A stretch of 64,000 bases of DNA from Rhinopomastus cyanomelas. Lineage: Eukaryota; Chordata; Aves; Bucerotiformes; Rhinopomastidae. Each line of letters opens with the position of its first letter. The stretch's first letter is position 1. Below the pieces are notes generated by a model, which was not told the origin of the DNA, searched no databases, and saw nothing but the letters and a program-made list of their open reading frames with translations. This document shows, one piece after another, positions 25,101-36,290 of this stretch. The position numbers and the translations under genes were made by a program. The stretch spans positions 62,001 to 126,000 of the forward strand of contig VXBP01001832.1 of assembly GCA_013400115.1 (NCBI GenBank), read 5' to 3'.

Positions 25101-26163
25101 TCAGATCTGAGAAGGAAAGCTGCAAAATCCCAAGTATTGTATACGAATATATGCAGAGGTTTATAATAAATTTATGAATTATAATATTTGCACTTGCATA
25201 AGCTGCCACTCTTACAGAACAAAGGTCATTGTGCTCCCTTTTTCCTGCACCTTTCTGAGGCTGGATGACTGAAATTAGTCTTTGAGAGTTAATCTTCGCT
25301 TGATCTTTGCGAAGAAGGATTTAGTTTGGAGGGCAAGCTGAGAAGTGGGAGAGGGAGCTGGTGAGCTGAGCAAGCTGGGCTCAGCAGCAGCGGAAGGTTG
25401 GATGATGGCTCAGGCTCTGGTTTGTGGGACAGCAAATGCATAATGTATAGGGAGAAGCAGCAACTGGCATCACCAAACACCACCAGCCTTTAAGCAAAGG
25501 CAAGTCTGGACTGTGATACTGCAAACTTCTTCTGTTCTCCTCCCATGTTTGAACTATAGCAGAGAGCAAAGAGGCAACTTGGCTCTGTAGGATGTTGCAG
25601 CACTGGGCTTTGTGCTGCTGTAAATCAATGCAATCTACAGCAGAGTATATATTCTCCCTGCAGCGTGTTTCAGGATACAGCATGAAGCCAAATGGTTTAA
25701 ACTATTGTACAGTAAAATGCTGTCTCTTGGGTCACTGTTACTGGAAGTCACTAATGTGTATCACAAATGATACAAACATTTTGGATTACAAAGCTGTAGG
25801 AATTCCTAGGCTGTAGGCCTGTGGATAAGCTTTGAATGAGTGTGTGTTGCAAGCAGAAATAATAGAATCCTGCTTTGTCAAGCACCAGAAAAATACTTGA
25901 GTCCTGATAGTGTAATTAATAGTCTGCTAAAATTCTTTCAAGACCTCTGCAACCATTGAAAATTCATTGCAGAAACAGCAGCAACACACTAATTTTCTTG
26001 GGTAATGTCCTTTGGAAAAAATCAAGCTCTCTAATTATGTCTGTCAGTCCTTGCGGAGTGATTGTTGGCATCTGAAGCAGAAGGTTTTCAAAGCAGCTTC
26101 TACAGACAACAATAGAATTTTTTGAAAGTAAACGTTCACCTCTCAGGTACCTTTTGAATGAGT
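22191..26163. other. Intron 1 segment, no recognised feature
   Basis: About 4 kb of intron with no repeat or exon that I can support. The frames are short and show no family resemblance. Confidence 0.5.
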
Positions 26164-26972
26164 TCATAGAATCACAGAATCATTAGGGATTGGAAGGGAC
26201 CTTGAAAGATCATCTCAATTCCCCTGACACAGCAGGATCACCTACACCAAGTCACACAGGAACACATCCAGGTGGGCCTTAAACATATCCAGTGAAGGAG
26301 ACTCCACAACCTCCCTGGGCAGCCTGTTCCAGTGCTCTGTCACCCTCACTGTGAAGAAGTTCCTTCTCAGGTTGATGTGGAACCTCCTATGTTCCAGCTT
26401 ACAAACATTGCTCCTTGTCTAATCACTAGATGACATTGAGAAGAGCCTGGCTCCATCCTCCTGACACCCACCCTTCCCATATTTACAGACATTAATGAGG
26501 TCACCCCTCAGTCTCCTCTTCTCCAAGCTAGAGACCTCAGCCTCTCCTCATAAGTGAGTTGCTCCACCTCCTTCATCATCCTCATTGCTCTATGGTGGAC
26601 TCCCTCCAGCAGCTCCACATCCCTCTTGAACTGAGGAGCCCAGAACTGGACACAATACTCCAGGTATGGTCTCATCAGGGCAGAGTAGAGGGGCAGAAGA
26701 ACCTTTCTTGATCTGCTAACCAGCCCTGTTCTGATCCACCCCAGGATGCTGTTGCCCTCTTGGCCATAAGAGCACACTGCTGGCTCATGGTCATCCTTCT
26801 GTCCACTAGGACCCCCAGGTCCCTTTCTCCTACACTGCTCTCCAACAGGTCAGTCCCCAACCTATACCGGTACTTGGGGTTATTCTTGCCCAGATGCCAG
26901 ACTCTATACTTACCCTTGTTATACTTGATTAAATTTCTCTCTGCCCAGCTCTCCAGCCTGTCCAGGAGTTAC
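26164..26972 (-). mobile_element. CR1 LINE 3' part, about 0.8 kb, relatively young
   Basis: It starts TCATAGAATCACAGAATCAT (reverse-complement 3' terminus). Minus-strand frames give STLP…SALMRPYLEYCVQFWAPQF and VEQLTYEERLRSL, the C-terminal part of CR1 ORF2, then AERNLIKYNKG-type wording up to about 26972. It belongs to the same close-knit subfamily as the nested copy at 766 and the copies at 46143 and 49084. Confidence 0.88.
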
Positions 26973-29900
26973 TGCACACCCTTCAGGAAGGTAAGGGTGA
27001 AACTGTATCTGTCTGCACTGGGTAGGAAAAGAGGAGGGAATCATCACCTTTCATCTCTTGAGCTGAAAGAAGTGAAAAACTAGACTGCTTTGTATCAGAT
27101 CTTTCAGCTGGATCTCTGGCTGAGCCTAGGGGTCACCTTGTGCTGCCTCATCTGTGTTACTTACCTGTGCCTGAGCATCTCTGTGGTCCGTGAAGGGAAG
27201 GCTCACTTTACCAGGCACACCCATGAACTCCAAAATGTGTGGATGTGTTGTGATGTTGTGAGGATTTTCCTAAAATAACCAATCCCAACAGACCGAAAAA
27301 CCCCACCAAACCCTACACGTGCATTTGACCAGTCACACAGTCCCTGCATGGCTTGCAGCTCAACTGTTGCCTGTAATGATTGCACAAATGAGTAGGCTGT
27401 GCCCAAGAATGTATCAACAGCAAGGGGAGAGGGTTCAATAGTTGTTCTGTCACAGCTTCCTCCATGCTGTGAGATTCAACCAACATTTTTTTTATTTGCG
27501 AGACTGGTTTCAACTAAAACTCATCTCAGTATTTTTCTGCTGCGGGATGTACATGACATGAGTGTGTCATAGCCACTTAATGCAACGGCACTGGTTTGTT
27601 CAGTGACTTGGCTGTTGTATGGCATCTCCACATGCTTTCTGATAGATGGGTCAAGTGAACCCTGTTGTGGTGGCAGCTGCTCTGTGCGTGTGGCGTGGCT
27701 GTGTTTGGCATCAGCCTTTGCTGAGACACAAATTTCTCCAAGCTGCACTGAAAGCTGTGAAGGAAATCTCTCGTGTGTGTATGAAGGAGAAAAAGCCAAA
27801 GCAAGTCTTAGCTATGGTGTATGAAGGCCGTTTGCATACATACTTGGCATGACAATAAACTGCAGGCTGCTGCTGAGAGGCCGTATGTTCACAGGCTTGC
27901 TGGTTCACCTGCAGTAAGCAAAACAGCAGAACGTTCTTCCCAAACTACAGAAAAGGCATCAGAAATACAGAGGAGCTGCCTCGTGTCCATAAGATATAGG
28001 TCATGACTGCTTGTTTTAGTCAAACTTCTATCTGTTATGGTCTTCGTATCATTCTTCTCATCTGAATGTTCTGATTTTGAAGAAACCTCCCTAAATAGGA
28101 GCAAACAGTATCATCTGTCTTAAATGGCTTTGCCTTGAGCTTGCCACAAGCTTTTGCCCTGGTATGGGTCTGAAATGGGACGTGGGCGTATATAGTATCA
28201 GTCATTGTTGCTTTGTGTGTGTAGCCTGAGACTTTTCTCACCAGTATGTCAAGAAATTCTCATTCCCAGCAGAGTGATGAGGAATGCTTGGGAAGCCTTT
28301 GCTTTAGGAGGTTAGATCTTCTGGGTGCATTAGTTTGCACCCTTACCAAATTTGTTCTTGAAGTGCTGTTGCGGTTTTCTTCTTTGCTATGGTGGATACA
28401 GCTAGGCTGCCTATGCCCTCTGCTTTGGTAAAGGTAAATCAACAGCAACCAAAAGACCCAACAAACCCCCATCTCATGGAGTTTGCCATAGTTCTAATTT
28501 CCCACAAGCAGGGCAGGACTTTTTCTGGCCAAAAGTCTGTATCTCTCTTTTGGACCTCCTGCTGTCCCCTCTTCTGCTCACTGCTGAGTTCTCCCCATCT
28601 GATTCCCCGTATGTGTGTGCTTGGGAATGTTTCAAGGCAGTGTTATCATTTCTAAGGAATCTATTCTGTGTGCACACGCTATCGAGGTTTTTGGTTGGGG
28701 TTTTTTTGGGCTGTTATTACTTGACCAAATCAAACCCATTTCCCACCTGGATACTGAGATGTAGATCTCATCCCTCAAGACTGCTGCCCTTCAGAATAGA
28801 GCCTTCCAAAGCACTGAGGCACTAATGTGGTTTCTTAGATTGCTCAAGAATATTTAATAATAGAGTATGTTCTCTTAATAATAGAGAATGGTTTCTGTTT
28901 ACAAGAGAAATGCTTCCTTACAATGTGGAGTGTTCACCAGGAAGGTGTTTGGGTTTTGCTGCGTGCAGGAGACCTCATCTACAGCAAATGTCCTGCAGTC
29001 AGTTTTAATGGCTTGGAGGATGCCGTCAGCAGAGTGCAAGAGTGGGAGCCTGGAACAGTGTCAAGGAGTCCCTGGCATAGTGGGTTGTTGTGTGCCTGTA
29101 ACTGCCACATGCAAGGTGTGTTAAGAGTTGCATGGTGCTTTGAATGAGGCTTCTGCTTTGTGCAGAGGGAGCACACTGGAAGGGCCCATGACTGGGAAGC
29201 AGTTTAAGGCAATTGATCACCCCACTTCTATGAGTACTGGGAGCGATGGACTTGAGCAGGAGGCAAGACAGGGAAAGATGTGATCTAACCATCCACAGGT
29301 GTGGACATGTGCTTGTAAAGGATAGTTGTCTACAGTGTTGATTTTTGAGAACTTTATGCTGTTCAGGTAGGAATTTATTTACCTTAAAGCTATTGAGACA
29401 GCCTCACACATCAGCTCACTGGTTCTGATACCATTCCCAACATACACGTGAATCAAACCTGACTTGTCCCAGCTCTCTGATCACACAACAGATCTCAATT
29501 TTGATGCTCCTACTTTCCTACGCATGAAACTCCTGTGTGTGTGACAGGAGCAATAGGATTATTTTCCAAATTTATTCCATATTGTAGTAATGCCCAGGAC
29601 AGCCCCGGACCAGACACGGCAGATACGGAATAAAAAGTTTTCAATTAAAATAGCAAATTAACATACAGGCTTTGGGTTGTTTTTCACACTGATTAATGCT
29701 TTGAATACGCTAGTAGAGAGGCTTTGTTTTGCAGCGTAAGCAGAAGACAACTGGCTTTAGCTACTCCATGCAACACAGCCCAGTGTGCAACCTGGTGTAT
29801 ACGTAGAGCAGTTACTGAATAAAAGAGTACTCTTGGAGTACAGGCAGGGTACCTCTTCTTAGAGCACCAGCAGTAGTCTTGTCTCAGGCCTAATGCAGAG

Positions 29901-30204
29901 GCTGGCTGATGGGAACCTCAGTTGCCTTACTGAAAGGAAGTGGCTAAGCTGTGTCTTTACAATTCTGTAGTCGAGTCAAAGGAACAGAGCCATTAGCAGA
30001 ATACATGTTTTATTAGCTATCTCTATACAAGGCAAAGATGAAATAGTACAGCTGGCCATCAGGGAAGCGAAGGAAAAAAATCCTCTGACCAAAAACATCT
30101 TAACAAGAAACCCAGAGGCAGGGAGAATGTCCATAGTACTGAAAAGATCCATCCAAATCTACCATAAAGAGTATCTAAGACTTACAATCCAATCCATAAT
30201 CCGA
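26973..30204. other. Intron 1 segment, no recognised feature
   Basis: No repeat or exon recognised. Overlapping short frames on both strands at 27500-29300 show no known family and are treated as chance. Confidence 0.5.
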
Positions 30205-30209
30205 GTCCA

Positions 30210-30258
30210 GTCATAGAATCATTAGGGATTGGACCTCAAAGATCATCTATCATCTGTC
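30210..30258 (-). mobile_element. CR1 3' terminus, minimal fragment
   Basis: TCATAGAATCATTAGGGATT at 30213-30232, then GGACCTCAAAGATCATCT, is about 45 bp of the young CR1 3' end, lacking a few bases after GGGATTGG compared with the copy at 49084. Confidence 0.7.
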
Positions 30259-31994
30259 TGTCGTTTGCCAGGAAATCCACAGCGGCCTGCCCTCAGGCAG
30301 AGAAGGAGTCCCACAGAGAGACAACACACACTCTCTGCATCTCTCGGCAGGTGAGCTCACTTTTACGCTGTTCTACTGCATCAGCAATGGCCCCCCTTCA
30401 AGCAGACATCCATTGCCACCTAACCCAGTGTCTCTCACCCAAGATCGGCCAAGCCCTGGGTGAAAAGCCAAGGGGAATGTTTCTCTCCCAGATGAGAAAC
30501 AGAACCTGGACCTCTGCACTTTCACATCAGAAGGAAGAAAAGGAATCATCCATGTGTCAACCTCGGTTCTCAGCTCTTCAAGCTGACAAATCAGAAGGGA
30601 AAAGAGGAATTATTGATCTTAGAGCAATAGAGATAAATGGATGTGGCTAGGCCAACTTAATGTTTCTAATCTCCTCCGACCGGAAACATTAGAAAGCTGT
30701 AGGGCTTTCTTGTAGTTTGAGGACAGACTGTTTCTCAGTTTCATGGAGGATGTTGTCACATCTGACTCTTTGTATGGCTGTCATCAGAAACAGAGGTGAT
30801 GTGGTGTAAAGCTGAGCCTGCACACTTCACATTGTGACTTCACTGAGATTCCATCACAAAATCTAGCAATGGGCAACCACCAGCAGACAACTGCTCTAGA
30901 AAGCTCTGCTGAACAGTCCCGGGTATACCAGAGCCCACAAACTTCTTTACTTGACAAGCTGCTGAATGAATTCAACACATAGACTGCAAGAAGTTATTGT
31001 TATGTGCCACAGGGAAAGCGAAAGAGGGAGAGCAGCTGGAAGTGTGACTAGAAGATTTCTGGGTTCTGTTTACCTGGTGCATCTTTCTGCACAGGTATTG
31101 CCATTTGCATCGGAATCCTTGTGAATGTGAAGCTCTGGTCAGCTTTGATGCTACCTCCTGTGTCTTTTTGGGGATACATGGTGCTGCTGTGAGTGTTGAA
31201 ATAGCTCAGGAAAACAAATCTGTCTTCTCTTGAAGGGGAAAATCCCAGTGCTTCTTTTGTCTGTCGGATATCCTTCACTGCACTTTATTTTTGGCTATGA
31301 GAGAGGGTATACCTCTTGCTGCCATTCAGCTCTGGGAAAAACCTGAAACGTGCACATAACACAGACAGATCCACACCAAGCAATTAACAGGAAACAAGAA
31401 CTTGATTGTGCCCATCCTGGTTTTTTTCTTTGATACACTCAGTGGTCTCCTTCTGACATCGCCTTTTGTTGTTGTGGTAATTGGCGGGTTTTGGTGCCAG
31501 CAGAACTCTAATGAAAAACACTGCTTTGCTTAGGCAAAGTCGCCGTGTTGCTGTCATGCATGTGGCTTTGGTTGCTGCTGGTGGGTACTGGGAGTCTGGC
31601 AACAAGGCTGAGTGTGAAGCACAAAAATGCACTGTTGTCTGTGTGCAGCTCCAGAAGCAAATAAACTGAGAAGCAGCCCCCAGACTAGCTGTCTCTGCCT
31701 GCATATAGAGGCCCTGCAGCGCTAAGTACAGGGTTGGAAAGAGATGCTGAAAACCAGCATGAGACTGATTTGTCCTTTTTTGGAGGGCTTGGATTGTGCA
31801 AGTTGTTGTTTCGTTATGATGTCATGTAGCACCGGGAATTAAATGCATCTATTGGTAGAGACTTGGCGGATGGTAGGGGAGACTCTGTAGTTGCAAGTGG
31901 AGCACCAGTAAAACACCGTACAGGGTTGGATGGCTCCTTAGGCTAATTTTCTAATGCTTTTCTCTCCACAAAGTTCTTGAGGCCAGGCAAGCAT
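30259..31994. other. Intron 1 segment, possible unknown repeat at 30000-30660
   Basis: No known element was identified. The stretch around 30000-30660 differs in texture from its surroundings (AC-rich, with TTTATT near 30008) and flanks the CR1 scrap, so it may be an unrecognised repeat; see findings. Confidence 0.35.
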
Positions 31995-33659
31995 GTGTTG
32001 ATGTTGTATTTCTCCACTTAAAATTCCATCTTCTGCTAATTTGACATTAAACTCGTGATGAATTTATGTTGTTGTAAATTTAGAGGTACTGGCTTGTATC
32101 GAAGTCCTGTGCCTTAATGAAGACAAGGGCTGCTGTCCTCAGCTTCAACAGTTCCAGTTCAGATCTCCAGAGGAAGACACACAGACAAGTGGTCAACATG
32201 GCTTTGAGCATAGGGGTGTATTTCTTTCAGAATTCCAGCTCTATACAATCAATCAAGGTCTTAAAGACAGTTTTTTTCTGTAACCTCACACCTCCCTTGA
32301 AGGGTGTCTAAGAACCAAAAACTTCAGATGCATTGGTGATGGGAAAGTAGGACACCTATGCACAACCAGCCTATCCAGCTATGCAAAAATATTTAGAAGT
32401 GTGGTCTCTGTGATTGAGCAGTGAGGTGGACTGTGAACTGGTTGAAGGAAAGAAGGCAAGGAATTGTGGTCAGTGGCACAGAGTCTAGCTGGAGGCCTGT
32501 GTCTAGTGGAGTCCCCCAAGGGTTGGTACTATGCAATCTATTCATTAATGACTTGAATGAGGGATTAGGGTGCACTGTCAGCAAGTTTGCTGATGACACA
32601 AAGCTGGGAGGTGTCGCCAACACCCCAGCAGACTGTGCTGCCATTTAGTGGGACTTGAACAGGCTGGAGAGCTGGATGGAGAGAAATTTAATTAAATGTA
32701 ACAAGGGCAGTGTAGAGGCTTTCATGTGGGAAGGACAACCCCAGGTACCAGTATAGGTTTGGGACTGACCTGTTGGAGAGTAGTGTAGGAGAAAGGACCT
32801 GGGGGTCCTAGTGGACAGCAAGATGACCATGAGCCAGCAATGGGCACTGGTGGCCAAGAAGGCCAATGGAATCCTGGGGTAGATCAGAAGTGGAGTGGTT
32901 AGCAGATGGAAAGAGGTTCTCCTCCCCCTCTACTCTGCCCTGGTGAGACTGCATCTGGAATATCGTGTCCAGTTCAGGAAGGACACAGAACTGCTGGAGA
33001 CAGTCCAGCGCAGGGTCACAAAGATGATGAAGGGAGTGAAGCATCTCTCTAATGAGGAAGGGCTGAGGGAGCTGGGTGTCTTTAGCTGGAAAAAAGGAGA
33101 CTGAGGGGTGACCCCATTAATGTCTATAAATATGGAAAGGTGAGTGGCAGGAGGATGGAGCCAGGCTCTTCTCAGTGGCATTCAATGATAGGTCAACGGG
33201 CAACGGATGCAAGCTAGAGCATAGGAGGTTCCATATAAACATAACAAAAGGGTGAGTGTGACAGAGCCCTGGAAGAGGCCACCCAGAGAGGTTGAGGAGT
33301 CTCCTGCTCTGGAGACATTCCAACCCTACCTGATTGTTCCTGTGTGACCTGATCTAGGGCATTGTGCCCTGGCAGGGAGGTTAGACTAGATGATCTTTCA
33401 AGGTCCCTTCCAACCTCTAACTTCCTGCGATTCTGTGATTCTTCTCTTGAAAGTCTCTAACTCAAAGAGCTTTTATTTTGCAAAAACAATGAGTTTCGTT
33501 GCTGTTGTTCATGTTTCTATGCTGCATGAATATTGAGGGCCAAATTCACAGTATCACAGTAAGGATAAGGTTGGAAAAGACCTTAAAAATCATCCAGTCC
33601 AATCTGAATCCAAATAAACCCAGTAATCCTAACATCTAACATCTAGATCATGCCACTCA
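31995..33659. repeat. Duplicated block, copy A
   Basis: This 1,665-bp stretch is repeated at 34014-35678 with a constant offset of 2019. By eye the only difference is A at 32870 versus C at 34889. It includes unique intron sequence and parts of two CR1 copies. Confidence 0.95.
32395..33445 (+). mobile_element. CR1 LINE 3' part, young, about 1.05 kb
   Basis: Frames read MRWTVNWLKERRQGIVVSG, then VPQGLVLCNLFINDL, then SKFADDTKLGGVANTPADCA. The reverse-transcriptase FADD is intact here, but the RT is 5'-truncated and stop codons follow. The C-terminal ORF2 region at about 32890-33100 and the 3' end TTCCTGCGATTCTGTGATTC at 33421-33440 complete it. This lies in duplicated block A; its second copy is at about 34414-35464. 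Confidence 0.9.
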
Positions 33660-34012
33660 GAACCTCATCCAGCCTAAACTTGAATACCTCCAGAGACAGT
33701 GACTCAACCACTTCTGTGGGCAGCCCATTCCAAAACCGGATCACTCTTTCTGTCAAAAATCTTTTCCTAATGTCAAGTCTAAACCTCCCCTGATGGAGCT
33801 TAAGACTATGACCCCTTGTCTTGTCTCCAGTAGCCAGGGAGAAAAGACCAACCCCTGCCTGACTACAACCACCTTTCAGAGAGTTATAGACAGCGATAAG
33901 GTCACCCCTGAGCCTCCTCTTTTCCAGGCTAAACAAACCCAGCTCCCTCAGCCTCTCCTCATAGGGCTTATCTTCCAGCCCCTTTACCATTCGAGTTGCC
34001 CTTCTTTGGACT
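33549..34012 (-). mobile_element. CR1 LINE 3' part, cut by an N join
   Basis: The reverse-complement CR1 3' end starts at TATCACAGTAAGGATAAGGT. The minus-strand frame (33643-33990) reads MVKGLEDKPYEERLRELGLF, LEKRRLRGDLIAVYN, and on to WNGLPTEVVESLSLEVFKFR, well preserved. It stops at the single N (34013). The sequence right of the second N (35680-36290) is probably the 5' part of the same element. Confidence 0.88.
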
Positions 34013-34013
34013 N
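34013..34013. other. Single-N contig join
   Basis: A lone N marks an assembly join. The sequence switches from the middle of a CR1 to a repeat of 31995 onward. Confidence 0.9.
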
Positions 34014-35678
34014 GTGTTGATGTTGTATTTCTCCACTTAAAATTCCATCTTCTGCTAATTTGACATTAAACTCGTGATGAATTTATGTTGTTGTAAATTT
34101 AGAGGTACTGGCTTGTATCGAAGTCCTGTGCCTTAATGAAGACAAGGGCTGCTGTCCTCAGCTTCAACAGTTCCAGTTCAGATCTCCAGAGGAAGACACA
34201 CAGACAAGTGGTCAACATGGCTTTGAGCATAGGGGTGTATTTCTTTCAGAATTCCAGCTCTATACAATCAATCAAGGTCTTAAAGACAGTTTTTTTCTGT
34301 AACCTCACACCTCCCTTGAAGGGTGTCTAAGAACCAAAAACTTCAGATGCATTGGTGATGGGAAAGTAGGACACCTATGCACAACCAGCCTATCCAGCTA
34401 TGCAAAAATATTTAGAAGTGTGGTCTCTGTGATTGAGCAGTGAGGTGGACTGTGAACTGGTTGAAGGAAAGAAGGCAAGGAATTGTGGTCAGTGGCACAG
34501 AGTCTAGCTGGAGGCCTGTGTCTAGTGGAGTCCCCCAAGGGTTGGTACTATGCAATCTATTCATTAATGACTTGAATGAGGGATTAGGGTGCACTGTCAG
34601 CAAGTTTGCTGATGACACAAAGCTGGGAGGTGTCGCCAACACCCCAGCAGACTGTGCTGCCATTTAGTGGGACTTGAACAGGCTGGAGAGCTGGATGGAG
34701 AGAAATTTAATTAAATGTAACAAGGGCAGTGTAGAGGCTTTCATGTGGGAAGGACAACCCCAGGTACCAGTATAGGTTTGGGACTGACCTGTTGGAGAGT
34801 AGTGTAGGAGAAAGGACCTGGGGGTCCTAGTGGACAGCAAGATGACCATGAGCCAGCAATGGGCACTGGTGGCCAAGAAGGCCAATGGCATCCTGGGGTA
34901 GATCAGAAGTGGAGTGGTTAGCAGATGGAAAGAGGTTCTCCTCCCCCTCTACTCTGCCCTGGTGAGACTGCATCTGGAATATCGTGTCCAGTTCAGGAAG
35001 GACACAGAACTGCTGGAGACAGTCCAGCGCAGGGTCACAAAGATGATGAAGGGAGTGAAGCATCTCTCTAATGAGGAAGGGCTGAGGGAGCTGGGTGTCT
35101 TTAGCTGGAAAAAAGGAGACTGAGGGGTGACCCCATTAATGTCTATAAATATGGAAAGGTGAGTGGCAGGAGGATGGAGCCAGGCTCTTCTCAGTGGCAT
35201 TCAATGATAGGTCAACGGGCAACGGATGCAAGCTAGAGCATAGGAGGTTCCATATAAACATAACAAAAGGGTGAGTGTGACAGAGCCCTGGAAGAGGCCA
35301 CCCAGAGAGGTTGAGGAGTCTCCTGCTCTGGAGACATTCCAACCCTACCTGATTGTTCCTGTGTGACCTGATCTAGGGCATTGTGCCCTGGCAGGGAGGT
35401 TAGACTAGATGATCTTTCAAGGTCCCTTCCAACCTCTAACTTCCTGCGATTCTGTGATTCTTCTCTTGAAAGTCTCTAACTCAAAGAGCTTTTATTTTGC
35501 AAAAACAATGAGTTTCGTTGCTGTTGTTCATGTTTCTATGCTGCATGAATATTGAGGGCCAAATTCACAGTATCACAGTAAGGATAAGGTTGGAAAAGAC
35601 CTTAAAAATCATCCAGTCCAATCTGAATCCAAATAAACCCAGTAATCCTAACATCTAACATCTAGATCATGCCACTCA
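34014..35678. repeat. Duplicated block, copy B (likely redundant contig)
   Basis: This is a near-identical repeat of 31995-33659, bounded on both sides by single Ns. It contains the second copy of the plus-strand CR1 (about 34414-35464) and the first 111 bp of the minus-strand CR1. The N bounds and the near-identity favour an allelic or unmerged contig over a real tandem duplication. Confidence 0.9.
34414..35464 (+). mobile_element. CR1 LINE 3' part, second copy in duplicated block B
   Basis: Same element as at 32395-33445, shifted by 2019. C at 34889 restores GGCATCCTGGGG, the usual CR1 wording, where copy A has GGAATCCTGGGG. Probably not an independent insertion. Confidence 0.85.
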
Positions 35679-35679
35679 N
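35679..35679. other. Single-N contig join
   Basis: A lone N; to its right the sequence resumes in CR1 ORF2 (reverse-transcriptase N-terminal half) on the minus strand. Confidence 0.9.
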
Positions 35680-36290
35680 AGAATATTCCTGTCAAAGCCC
35701 CTTGCTGCCATCTTCACCAGGACTATATCATGGGAGACTGTGTCAAATGCTTTACTGAAATCCAGGTACACCACATCCACAGCCTTCCTCTCATCGACCA
35801 GTCGAGTTACTTGATCATAAAAGGAGAACAGGTTGGTCAAGCAAGACCTACCCCTCCTAAATTCGTGTTGACTGGGCTTAATCTCTTGGCCGTCACGCAG
35901 ATGTTGCATGATGGCACTCAGCACTAGCTGTTCCATAACTTTGCCTGGAACTGAGGTGAGGCTAACAGGTCTGTAGTCTCCTGGATCGTCCTTCCGACCT
36001 CTCTTGTGTATGGGAGTCACATCTGCCAACTTCCAACCATCCAGGACCTCCCTCCCCTGTGGTCCACGACTTCTGGTAAATTATAGAGGGCGGTTTAGCA
36101 AGCTCATCCACCAGCTCTCTCATCACTCTGAGGTTAATCCCATCCGGTCCCATGGACCTATGGGGATCCAAACAGATCAGCAGGTCTCTAACCAGAACCT
36201 CTTGGATAACAGGGGAACTGCACTGCACCCTGTCCCTATCTGCCAGTTCAGATAACAAGTCATCCTGAAGACAGTCTACCCTGTTCCATC
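35680..36290 (-). mobile_element. CR1 ORF2 fragment (RT N-terminal half)
   Basis: The minus-strand frame reads DPGDYRPVSLTSVPGKVMEQ, RRGRSCLTNLFSFYDQVTR and VDVVYLDFSKAFDTVSHDI (35676-36000 or so). Upstream comes SSPVIQEVLVRDLL, then RSMGPDGINLRVMRELVDEL (about 36050-36250). There is a frameshift near 36000. This fits as the 5' part of the CR1 whose 3' part is at 33549-34012, with the middle missing at the N joins. Confidence 0.9.

Noticed and set aside
31995..35678. True tandem duplication or novel repeat unit
   Set aside because: Boundaries coincide with single-N joins and the copies are almost identical, so an assembly artefact is the simpler reading.
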